Assembly: GCA_023459915.1 (NCBI GenBank)
Contig: JAEWSN010000046.1
Span: 1-48,041 of the forward strand
Source: Bacillota bacterium
Lineage (GTDB): Bacteria > Bacillota > Clostridia > DSM-8532
Reading direction: 5' to 3'
Length of the DNA: 48,041 bases
Shown: positions 40,849-48,041 of the stretch, piece by piece
Layout: each line of letters begins with the position of its first letter
Numbering within the stretch: position 1 is the first letter of the stretch
Program-made: the position numbers and the translations under genes
Notes under the pieces: model-generated
The model's database searches: none
Seen by the model: the letters and a program-made list of their open reading frames with translations, nothing else
Told to the model about the DNA's origin: nothing

Positions 40849-41642
40849 GGATTGCACGCGGGCTGGATCTCATCCTCTCCATGCTCCGGATCCGGCTGGG
40901 CAGACAGATGATGTACCGGGCCAGCTTCTGGACGGCCTTTTTTGTCGACACCACCCTGTTTCTGGTGCAGCTGGCCTTCTTCTCCACCCTGTTTCTGCAG
41001 GTGGACAGCATCAACGGCTGGTCGCGGGAACAGCTGGTCTTCTTCGTGGGCACCTTTTCGCTGGTGGACGGGCTTGAAATGCTCCTCTTCTTCTTCGGAC
41101 TGTCCTCCATCCCGGAAAAAATCCGGACCGGCAATCTGGATCTGTATCTCACAAAACCCATCTCCCCGCTGTTTCACATCACCTTCGAAAGTCTGGATGT
41201 CGGTTCCGGTTTTCTAACGCTCCCGGGCCTGGTGATGGTGGTGTGGGCAACCGTGAAAATGGGGATTCCGATCACGATTGGTCGGGTGGCCGGCTACCTT
41301 GTGCTGCTGGCACTCATGCTCGTGCTGCTGTACGACCTGATGCTGATAATGCGGGCTGTCGCGTTCCGGGTGGTGCAGACCGGCGCGCTGGAGGAGCTGG
41401 AGGGTGAATTGATGGGCTTTGCGTTCCGGGTGCCCGGCATCGTGTTCCAGGGTGTGTTCCGGCTGCTGTTCTGCGTGTTTCTGCCCTATGCGTTGCTGGC
41501 CACCATACCAACACAGTTTTTCACCGACTCCCTGTCCTTTGGCGGCTGGATGGGCGTGCTGGCTGTCACCGGTTCCTTCACCCTCCTGGCCCGCCATGTC
41601 TGGCTGTCGGGCCTGAACCGGTACGAAAGCACCGGGCATTGA
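40845..41642 (+). CDS. ABC-2 family permease (COG3694-like), second of two
   Basis: 265-residue, six-helix partner of the preceding permease: MMYRASFWTAFFVDTTLF in helix 1 and IRTGNLDLYLTKPISPLFHIT after helix 2, the same motif as its neighbour. ATGA overlap of 4 nt with the first permease. ATPase plus two unequal PF06182 permeases is a standard set in Firmicutes and actinobacteria; the substrate is not known. Confidence 0.9.
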   Translation: MRIARGLDLILSMLRIRLGRQMMYRASFWTAFFVDTTLFLVQLAFFSTLFLQVDSINGWSREQLVFFVGTFSLVDGLEMLLFFFGLSSIPEKIRTGNLDLYLTKPISPLFHITFESLDVGSGFLTLPGLVMVVWATVKMGIPITIGRVAGYLVLLALMLVLLYDLMLIMRAVAFRVVQTGALEELEGELMGFAFRVPGIVFQGVFRLLFCVFLPYALLATIPTQFFTDSLSFGGWMGVLAVTGSFTLLARHVWLSGLNRYESTGH

Positions 41643-41886
41643 CAGAGATCACGCATCGGCAGGCACAGGCGCACCACCGTTTCCTGTTTCCCGTTTCACC
41701 CGAAAGAAAAAGAGAAGAATTTACACAATTCCTGTTATTTTCCCTTTCAAAAATGATAAGACTGAATTGTCGGCAATGCTTCCGCTGTTGCGAAACAATG
41801 GCAGTGCTTGCCGATGATCCGGCCGAGATACAGCCGGGTCTGCCCCAAACCGACAGACAGGAATATTGCAGGAGGTGTCGAAGTCC

Positions 41887-44382
41887 ATGAGATCAAACAA
41901 GAAACGTCTGGTCATGCTGGCACTCACACTGGTGTTTGCCCTGTTGCTGACAGGCACCGCGTCCGCCCTCACCTACCACACGGTTGTCCCCGGAGACTGG
42001 CTGTCCAAAATCGCGCCAACCTACGGGCTCACCTGGCAGGAGCTCTATGAGGCGAACAAGGACACCGTCAAGGATCCGGATCTCATTTTCCCCGGGCAAA
42101 AATTACTGGTCCCGGAGGGTGAGGCCCCGGCCGTGACACAGTCCCCCGAGCCAACGCCGGCCGTGACGCCTGTCGCGGTGGACACGGCAGCCGCGAACGC
42201 CAAACTGGCTGCGGTCGCGCCGGCCGATGAGGCGGCGGGCCTTCCCACGGTGCTGCTCGAAGACACCGTGATCGCGGACGCGCTGCTCTCCGCGATGATG
42301 TCCGCCGGCAAGGCGGATCTGGCCGCGCTGTCCGTCCCGATTGGCATCACGGAGACACAGTACGATCTCATGCTCGACGGCTACGCGTCCACGGAACTGG
42401 CCCTTGTCGAGGTGACGGGCGCCGAGCTGCTCGCCCTGCTCGAGGGCGCCGTGTCTGGTTATCAAACATGGCAACCCGGCGATGTCACCATCGCCTTTGG
42501 CGGCAATCCGGGCAAACAGGTCATCTGCCTGTACGCCGGTGTCACCTATGACGTGGATCTCTCCCAACCGGTCGGCAAGCGCATTGTCAACACCGCCATC
42601 GGCGACGGGGAGATCACGGCCGATCAGGTGCTGAAGCTGGCTGCGCCGATGAACACCGCCACCGCATGGAAAACCGCGGGACTCATCGCCGCGACACCCG
42701 TCGCCAACCAGGCCGGCACCTCGCTGAAGACCTGTCTGGCTGCCAATCTGCCGGCCATGCCGACAGCGGCGGACGGAAACTGGAACATCATCGGCGTGAA
42801 TCTCGATTCTCCGTTGCGCGACGAAGTGATGGCAATGGTCAAGACAGGATCCCTGGCATTCACCGCCAGTGCCGATGGCAGCCTGCCCAACACGAAAGCG
42901 CTCAACATCTATGACATGGTGGAGGAGGGCGCCCTGGCCGATTACAAGGTCATCGACCTTTTCCATATCAACGACACCCACGGCCGCATCAAGGCCGGTG
43001 ACGGCATGGGCTTTGCCAAAATCGACACGCTGGTCGACAGCTACCGGGCGGCCAATGCCAACGCGCTGCTGCTGGATATCGGCGACACCTTCCATGGCGT
43101 GAATTTCGTCACACTGACCAAGGGTGAAACCGCGGTCGACGTGATGAACGAGATGGATTTCGATGCCATGACCACCGGCAATCATGACTACAACTATGGT
43201 CAGGAGCAATTGCTGGCGCTTGCCGAGCTCGCCGACTTCCCGGTCATGGCCGCGAATGTCCTCAAGGCGGACGGCACCCCCTACCTCACCCCGTATGTCA
43301 TCAAGACGGTCGACGGCGTTCGGATTGCCCTGATTGGGCTGGCCACACCGGAAACCGTCTACAAGACCAACCCCAACAATGTCACCGGACTGACCTTCGA
43401 GGATCCCATCGTTGCGACAAGGCGCGTGCTGACAGCGCTGGAAGGCCAGGCCGATGTGTTCGTGGCCATGGCGCATCTGGGCATCGAGGGCGACGACACC
43501 AGCCGCGCGCTGGCACAAGCCGTACCGGAGCTGGATGTCATTCTGGATGGACACAGCCACAGCATTCTCAATGAAGTGGTCAATGGCGTGTTGATCTCCC
43601 AAACCGGTTATTATGACAAGGGGCTCGGCATCACCACGCTGGTGATGAAGGACGGTGCGCTCAATCAGGTCGGCAGCGCCCTCTACACAAAGGAAGACGC
43701 GGTGAACACCGTGGAATCCCCCACTGTCAAGGCCATCATCTCCGCTGCGGACGATGTGGTGGCCGCCCTGACCTCCGAAGTCATCGGCACCAGCCCGGTT
43801 GAGCTCGACGGGGTCCGCGGCAACGTGCGCACGCGTCCCACCAATCTGGCCAACCTCATCACCGCAGCCATGCTTGACGGCACCGGCGCGGACATCGCCA
43901 TCACCAACGGCGGCGGCATCCGAGCCTCCATCGAGGCGGGCGAAGTCACCAAGGGCGATGTGCTGACCGTACTCCCCTTCGGCAACTACGTGGTTGTCAA
44001 GGAACTCAAGGGGTCAGATGTTCTCGCGGCACTGGAACTCGGCTTCTCCACCTATCCGGAGCCCCTCGGCGGCTATTCGCAGACAGCGGGGCTGACCATC
44101 CACTTCGATTCCTCCAAGCCCACCGGCAGTCGTATCGTGGAAGTGCTGGTCGGCGGGGTCGCCCTGGAGCCGGACGCAACCTACACCGTCGCCACCAATG
44201 ATTTCATGGCGGTCGGAGGCGACAACTACACCATGCTCACCAACGGACCGACGGTTGGTGAATACCCCGCACTTGATGAAGTGCTCATCACCTACATCGA
44301 AGCCAATGGATTCGACGCCGCGGTGGAAGACAACCGTGTGACGGATCTCGCGGCGGACGCGGCCCTGGAGCCCGCTGCCTGA
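41887..44382 (+). CDS. Secreted LysM-anchored 5'-nucleotidase / metallophosphatase
   Basis: 831 residues, exported. Signal peptide 1-28 (RSNKKRLVMLALTLVFALLL, then TASA); LysM wall-binding domain about 30-80; a linker rich in Pro/Thr; a degenerate 5'-nucleotidase C-like domain (about 105-320); metallophosphatase domain from about 353 with DLFHINDTHGR, GDTFHG, GNHDYNYG and DGHSHS as metal ligands; and a full 5'-nucleotidase C-terminal domain (about 600-800, ITNGGGIRASIEAG and NDFMAVGGDNY). It should hydrolyse extracellular nucleotides to nucleosides for uptake, on the cell wall. GGAGGTG precedes the ATG. The extra N-terminal C-like domain before the catalytic one is unusual. Confidence 0.88.
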   Translation: MRSNKKRLVMLALTLVFALLLTGTASALTYHTVVPGDWLSKIAPTYGLTWQELYEANKDTVKDPDLIFPGQKLLVPEGEAPAVTQSPEPTPAVTPVAVDTAAANAKLAAVAPADEAAGLPTVLLEDTVIADALLSAMMSAGKADLAALSVPIGITETQYDLMLDGYASTELALVEVTGAELLALLEGAVSGYQTWQPGDVTIAFGGNPGKQVICLYAGVTYDVDLSQPVGKRIVNTAIGDGEITADQVLKLAAPMNTATAWKTAGLIAATPVANQAGTSLKTCLAANLPAMPTAADGNWNIIGVNLDSPLRDEVMAMVKTGSLAFTASADGSLPNTKALNIYDMVEEGALADYKVIDLFHINDTHGRIKAGDGMGFAKIDTLVDSYRAANANALLLDIGDTFHGVNFVTLTKGETAVDVMNEMDFDAMTTGNHDYNYGQEQLLALAELADFPVMAANVLKADGTPYLTPYVIKTVDGVRIALIGLATPETVYKTNPNNVTGLTFEDPIVATRRVLTALEGQADVFVAMAHLGIEGDDTSRALAQAVPELDVILDGHSHSILNEVVNGVLISQTGYYDKGLGITTLVMKDGALNQVGSALYTKEDAVNTVESPTVKAIISAADDVVAALTSEVIGTSPVELDGVRGNVRTRPTNLANLITAAMLDGTGADIAITNGGGIRASIEAGEVTKGDVLTVLPFGNYVVVKELKGSDVLAALELGFSTYPEPLGGYSQTAGLTIHFDSSKPTGSRIVEVLVGGVALEPDATYTVATNDFMAVGGDNYTMLTNGPTVGEYPALDEVLITYIEANGFDAAVEDNRVTDLAADAALEPAA

Positions 44383-44454
44383 ACAGCGGTTCTACCGAAT
44401 CCTTGTCCCGCAAACATTCAAGTCTGTGGCAGCCCGTTGGTCGGGCCGCCACGC

Positions 44455-44488
44455 AGAAGGGCTGACCGGTTGTCCGGTCAGCCCTTCT
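44455..44488. terminator. Bidirectional hairpin between convergent genes
   Basis: A perfect 15-bp stem, AGAAGGGCTGACCGG with its complement, TTGT loop. T-runs are weak on both sides, but it lies exactly between the converging nucleotidase and aminotransferase ends. Confidence 0.7.
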
Positions 44489-44500
44489 CCATGTCCAGTC

Positions 44501-45694
44501 TCATTTTGCAGCGAGTCCGTATTCCGCCGCCAGCCGGGTCCACGCGGGCAGGGATCGCCGAATGGTCTCGATGTCAATGCAATACGACAACCGAATATGC
44601 CCCGGGCAGCCAAATCCGCTGCCGGGAACCACCAGCAGGTTGTATTTCACCGCGCTTTTGGCAAACGCCTTGTCGTCGGCCACAGGCGTTTTGGGAAACA
44701 GGTAGAATGCGCCGTCCGGCTTGACGCATGAAAAGCCGAGTGCCACCAGGTGATTGTACAGCAGATCCCGGCGCGCCTGATAAAACCCGGTATCCACCGT
44801 CACATCCAGATTGTCCGCGATGACACGCTGGAACAGTGCCGGCGCGTTGACAAAGCCAAGTGTGCGGTTGAGTGACACAAGGGCGCCCATCAGGGTTCCC
44901 ACATCCGTAATGCGGCTGGAGGCAGCCACATAGCCAATGCGCTCACCGGGCAGGGCCAGGGACTTGGAGAAGGAGTTGACGATGATGGCGTTGCGGAACA
45001 GCGACAGCACATTGGGCACGGTCACGCCGTCATAGACGATGCTGACATAGGGTTCATCGGACACCACGTAAATTTCCGTTCCAAACTCCCGTCCCTTGCG
45101 CTCGAGCACTTCGGACAGCGCGGCCAGGTCCGTCTCCCCGAAGACCACACCGGTGGGGTTGTTCGGAGAATTGAGGATGATGGCCTTTGTGTTTGGGGTC
45201 AGGGCCGCTTCGATGGTCGCCACGTCCAACGCAAACGTGTCTTTCTCAAGAGATACCACCACCGGTTTGCCTTCCGCGTTGCCGATGTAGGCCAGATACT
45301 CCACGAAATATGGCGCGAGCACCACCACTTCCTCACCGGGATTGAGCAGGGCCTTCAGCACGATATTCAGCCCCGCGGCCGCGCCGGTGACCATCACGAC
45401 ATGACCGGCATTGAGCGGCACGCCGCTGCGTCCGGTCAGCCAGTCCGCAACCTTGGTCCGCACACCTTCGAGCCCGGCGTTGGGCATGTACCGGTGGGTC
45501 CCCTTCTCTTCTGTGGCGGCGTGTGCGCGCAGGCTGGCCAACACAGGTGCCGGCGGTTCAATCTCCGGATTCCCGATACTGAAATCGTAGACATTCTCGG
45601 CTCCGAATTCCTTGCGCAGCCGGTTTCCCTCTTCAAACATGGCCCGAATCATGGACGACCCGGCGAGGGAGTCCACCACTTTTTTTGAAAACAT
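44501..45694 (-). CDS. PLP-dependent class I/II aminotransferase
   Basis: Fold-type I aminotransferase of 397 residues, aspartate-aminotransferase-like. Seen: YDFSIGNPEIEPP, MVTGAAAGLNIVLKALLNPG, the NSPNNPTG cofactor loop, VVSDEPYVSIVYDG (Asp to the pyridine nitrogen), the PLP lysine in NSFSKSLALPGERIGY and a C-terminal Arg in IRLSYCID. Substrate could be aspartate, alanine or an aromatic amino acid; sequence alone does not decide. Its 5' leader holds three hairpins, the last terminator-like. Confidence 0.9.
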   Translation of the reverse strand: MFSKKVVDSLAGSSMIRAMFEEGNRLRKEFGAENVYDFSIGNPEIEPPAPVLASLRAHAATEEKGTHRYMPNAGLEGVRTKVADWLTGRSGVPLNAGHVVMVTGAAAGLNIVLKALLNPGEEVVVLAPYFVEYLAYIGNAEGKPVVVSLEKDTFALDVATIEAALTPNTKAIILNSPNNPTGVVFGETDLAALSEVLERKGREFGTEIYVVSDEPYVSIVYDGVTVPNVLSLFRNAIIVNSFSKSLALPGERIGYVAASSRITDVGTLMGALVSLNRTLGFVNAPALFQRVIADNLDVTVDTGFYQARRDLLYNHLVALGFSCVKPDGAFYLFPKTPVADDKAFAKSAVKYNLLVVPGSGFGCPGHIRLSYCIDIETIRRSLPAWTRLAAEYGLAAK

Positions 45695-45739
45695 GTGCTA
45701 CCGCCTTTCCATCATACAATCCATTCATGATTCCAGTGC

Positions 45740-45760
45740 AAAAAGTCGCTCTGCGACTTT
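45740..45760 (-). terminator. Terminator-like hairpin in the aminotransferase leader
   Basis: On the minus strand AAAGTCGC, AGA loop, GCGACTTT followed by further T. It lies 46 nt before the aminotransferase ATG, the position of an attenuator. Confidence 0.7.
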
Positions 45761-45821
45761 CAACTGCCGTCGGCAGTCTTTCTCCCATCTTACGAAAAAG
45801 ACATGCACCCTGCAAGATATT

Positions 45822-45884
45822 ACTCCGGCCGTTGAATATCCAAAGCAATTTCATCCAGTATCACGCTTTCTCAACGGCCGGAGT
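45822..45884 (-). repeat. 14-bp inverted repeat with a 35-nt loop
   Basis: ACTCCGGCCGTTGA (45822-45835) and TCAACGGCCGGAGT (45871-45884) are perfect complements; inside, AAAGC/GCTTT extends the stem. It lies upstream of the aminotransferase attenuator and could be the alternative fold or a binding site. Confidence 0.7.
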
Positions 45885-45956
45885 TATGACCATTTCGGAT
45901 ATTTTGTCGCCACCGCAATATAGACGAAACGGACCACCGTCCCGGCACAGGAAAGC

Positions 45957-45997
45957 AAAAGCCGGCCGCAAACCCGTTCGACGGGATGACGGCCGGC
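45957..45997 (-). terminator. Terminator for the sugar ABC permease transcript
   Basis: GCCGGCCG/CGGCCGGC closes a stem with an inner CCCGT/ACGGG pair, followed on the minus strand by TTTTGCTTT. Confidence 0.75.
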
Positions 45998-46042
45998 CGC
46001 AACCAACGCAAAGCCAAATAAAGACAGGTCCGATCCGGAGGC

Positions 46043-46172
46043 TCTTTCGCACCGATGATCCAAATGATCCTTCACACCGATGAGTCCGAATGTTCCTTCA
46101 CACCGGTGAGTCCGAATAATCCTTCACACCGATGAGTCCGAATCATCCTTCGCACCGACGATCCAGGTTATC
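46043..46172. repeat. 26-bp tandem array running into the ABC permease 3' end
   Basis: Five units start at 46043, 46069, 46095, 46121 and 46147, built on CCTTCACACCGATGAGTCCG. The register continues: the permease's own last codons (CCTTCACGCCGCCGATCATG from 46173) look like the next, diverged unit. The period is not a multiple of three. Confidence 0.88.
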
Positions 46173-47052
46173 CCTTCACGCCGCCGATCATGATGCCCTT
46201 GACAAAGTAGCGCTGCAGGAACGGATACACCACCAGAATGGGCACCGTGCCGACGATGATGGTGCAGTACTTCACCAGCAGCCGGTAACTCTCCTGCGAG
46301 GTTTGTCCAATGACACCGACATTGCGCATGCCGCTGGTGTCATTGTTGATGAGGATTTCACGCAGAATCAGCTGCAGCGGGAACTTGTCCTTGGAGCTGA
46401 GGAAGATGGACGGGTTGAACCATTCGTTCCACATGCGAACCCCGTAGAACAGGGCAATAACCGCAACCGTGGCCTGGGCCAGCGGCACCATGATACGCCA
46501 GATGACCGTCCATTCGCTGGCGCCGTCTATCTTGGCGGATTCCACCATGCTGTCCGGCACGCCATAAAAGGCGGTGCGCATGATGATGAGGTTGAAGGTG
46601 TTGACCGCGATGGGCAGGATGATGGACCAACGGTTGTCCATGAGCCCCATGTTCTTGACCATGAGGTAGAACGGAATGAGACCGCCCTGGAAATACATGG
46701 TGAACACAATGATTTTCATGATGAGCTTGTTCCAGTACACGCCCTTGCGAGAAAGCACATACCCGCCGAGAATGGTGAGAAACATGCTTAAAAGCGTACC
46801 GATCACCACGTAAAAAATGGTGTTGACGAAACCGGTTGAAATATTCGGATTTTCAAGTACCAGTTTGTATCCCAAAAAATTGATCGGCGGGATGGGCGCA
46901 AAGAAAAAGCCGCGTCTGGAAAAGACGACGATAGGATCGCTGAACGAGGCCATCAGCACATGCCAGAGCGGATAGATCGTCACGACACAGAGCACGACGA
47001 GCAGCAAGGCGTTGAACACGCCAAAAACCTTTTCACCTGTTGATTGACGCAT
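46168..47052 (-). CDS. Carbohydrate ABC transporter permease, YtcP/LplC type
   Basis: One of two inner-membrane permeases of a CUT1-type importer. The 294-residue product has six helices and the EAA-like loop ESAKIDGASEWTVIWRIMVPLAQ that docks the ATPase. FSDPIVVFSRRGFFFAP and the C-terminal VYPFLQRYFVKGIMIGGVKG are hallmarks of the YtcP/LplC family. It starts 12 nt after the LplB-type gene. The ATPase is probably a shared MsmX-type protein; none is present here. Confidence 0.93.
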   Translation of the reverse strand: MRQSTGEKVFGVFNALLLVVLCVVTIYPLWHVLMASFSDPIVVFSRRGFFFAPIPPINFLGYKLVLENPNISTGFVNTIFYVVIGTLLSMFLTILGGYVLSRKGVYWNKLIMKIIVFTMYFQGGLIPFYLMVKNMGLMDNRWSIILPIAVNTFNLIIMRTAFYGVPDSMVESAKIDGASEWTVIWRIMVPLAQATVAVIALFYGVRMWNEWFNPSIFLSSKDKFPLQLILREILINNDTSGMRNVGVIGQTSQESYRLLVKYCTIIVGTVPILVVYPFLQRYFVKGIMIGGVKG

Positions 47053-47064
47053 GGCGGTACCTCC

Positions 47065-48027
47065 TTACCACAGACTGGTTTCGGACAGCTTCGCGCTGGC
47101 CCGGTTCGCAAACACAACCAGAGCGAAATTGATGATGGAATTGAACAGCCCGACAGCCGTGGCAAAACTGAAGTTGGCCTCCACGATACCCTTGCGGTAA
47201 ACATAACTGGAAATGACATCCGCTGTCTCGTACGTCAGACCATTGTACAGCAGGATGATCTTTTCAAATCCAAGGCTCATCAGCGAGCCGATACGCAACA
47301 CCAACAGGATGGCAATGGTGGGCATGATGCCCGGCAGGGTGACATGCCAGACCTGCTTCATCTTGCCGGCGCCGTCAAGCGTTGCCGCCTCGTACAGCTC
47401 AGGTCCGATGGCCGAGAGGGCGGACAGGAAGATGATGCTGTCCCAGCCGATGCGCTGCCACACTTCCGAAGCCACATAGATGGTACGGAACAGCGCGGGA
47501 TCGCCCAGCATGTTCGTCGGCGTGCCGCCGAACATCTTCACGAACTCGCCGAAAACACCATCCGAAGCGGTGAAATCGCGCAGCATGCCACAAATGACCA
47601 CCAGGGAGATGAAATAGGGCATGTAGGTGATGGTTTGCACGGTCCGTTTGAACCACGAAACCCGCACCTCATTGAGCAGCAGTGCCAGCACAATGGGAAG
47701 CGGGAATCCCCAGACCAGGTTCCAGAAATTGATGACCACGGTATTTCGGACAACACGATAGGCAAATGGGCTTTTGAAGAAATCAACGAACCATTTCAAC
47801 CCAACGAACTCACTGCCCAGGATGCCTTTTCTCGGAGAAAAGTCGTTGAAGGCGATGATGACCCCGTACATGGGTCCATACGCCCAGATGATGTAAAACG
47901 CGAGGACTGGAATCATCAGCAGGTACAGTTGCCAATGTTTGCGCCAGTCTATGGAGATCATCCGTCTCCAGGCCTTGCCCTTGCCCTCACGCAGATCGGG
48001 CAGACCGGAATTCTGTACAACCGACAT
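47065..48027 (-). CDS. Sugar ABC transporter permease, LplB type
   Basis: Partner permease, 320 residues. HWQLYLLMIPVLAFYIIWAYGPMYGVIIAF is in the first helix region, with the EAA-like loop YEAATLDGAGKMKQVWHVTLPGI and the family end ASAKLSETSLW. The ATG before SVVQNSG follows GGAGGGACCC, so the start is inside the window by 14 bp; the binding-protein gene is expected just upstream, beyond the edge. The LplB/YtcP pair typically imports oligosaccharides from plant polymers, which fits the GH113-like and CE7 genes. Confidence 0.93.
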   Translation of the reverse strand: MSVVQNSGLPDLREGKGKAWRRMISIDWRKHWQLYLLMIPVLAFYIIWAYGPMYGVIIAFNDFSPRKGILGSEFVGLKWFVDFFKSPFAYRVVRNTVVINFWNLVWGFPLPIVLALLLNEVRVSWFKRTVQTITYMPYFISLVVICGMLRDFTASDGVFGEFVKMFGGTPTNMLGDPALFRTIYVASEVWQRIGWDSIIFLSALSAIGPELYEAATLDGAGKMKQVWHVTLPGIMPTIAILLVLRIGSLMSLGFEKIILLYNGLTYETADVISSYVYRKGIVEANFSFATAVGLFNSIINFALVVFANRASAKLSETSLW

Positions 48028-48041
48028 GGGTCCCTCCATCC

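Larger units (their letters stand above)
45695..46167. other. 473-nt gap: aminotransferase leader, terminators and a 26-bp repeat array
   Basis: No protein gene. Holds a terminator-like hairpin (45740-45760), a 7-bp hairpin ACTGCCG/CGGCAGT (45763-45777), a 14-bp inverted repeat (45822-45884), a large terminator (45957-45997) and a 26-bp tandem array (46043-46172). Confidence 0.75.

Noticed and set aside
46043..46172. Possible CRISPR array
   Set aside because: The 26-bp units abut with no unique spacers and no cas genes are present; it is a plain tandem repeat.

Overview
This is a 48 kb chromosomal window from a GC-rich member of the Firmicutes, most likely class Clostridia. Three things point there: a SCIFF six-cysteine peptide with its radical SAM maturase, which is a near-universal clostridial pair; a ribosomal L10 leader of the Gram-positive type; and LplB/YtcP-type sugar ABC permeases beside strong AGGAGG ribosome binding sites. 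Split purine enzymes (a stand-alone AICAR formyltransferase plus a PurO-like IMP cyclohydrolase) also fit uncultured Clostridia. I cannot name a genus. Because of the GC-rich codon use, most genes carry long antisense open frames; these were discarded.

Layout. 1-9.3 kb (all minus strand) is core housekeeping: der (cut by the window edge), lysA, then rpmG-secE-nusG-rplK-rplA, a separately promoted rplJ-rplL unit with an L10 leader and attenuator, and secD-secF. A terminator and lysA follow rplL, so rpoBC is not in its usual place. 9.3-17.2 kb carries the SCIFF maturase and its precursor peptide, recD2 and full-length metH. 17.4-23.9 kb is accessory: a GH113-like glycosidase (plus strand), a GNAT acetyltransferase, a DUF2461 protein, a zinc-ribbon membrane protein next to an alcohol-acetyltransferase-like protein, and a MATE exporter. 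24-30.8 kb holds a large SF2 helicase with a hydrophobic segment, a CE7 esterase and a membrane glycosyltransferase-like/DUF2207 fusion. 30.8-34.3 kb is an operon-like run for the last steps of IMP synthesis and for pantothenate use (PurH domain, PurO-like, type II pantothenate kinase, ECF S component). 34.8-36.3 kb is a soluble CZB-type chemoreceptor.

36.5-44.4 kb is on the plus strand: a promoter, a densely folded RNA of about 320 nt ending in a strong terminator, then a MutS2-like ATPase without an Smr domain, overlapping a three-gene ABC-2 exporter, and a secreted LysM/5'-nucleotidase. 44.5-48.0 kb returns to the minus strand with a class I aminotransferase and two sugar ABC permeases.

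Two themes run through the window. First, short palindromes of REP type (GGTACCWGGTACC and GGGGTCWGACCCC families) sit at gene ends and, in frame, inside genes. Second, short tandem repeats with periods of 26, 35, 36, 44 and 59 bp lie between genes, and three of them overlap or continue into the 3' end of a gene. The most promising undescribed items are the structured RNA upstream of mutS2, the helicase with its hydrophobic segment, and this gene-end repeat habit.
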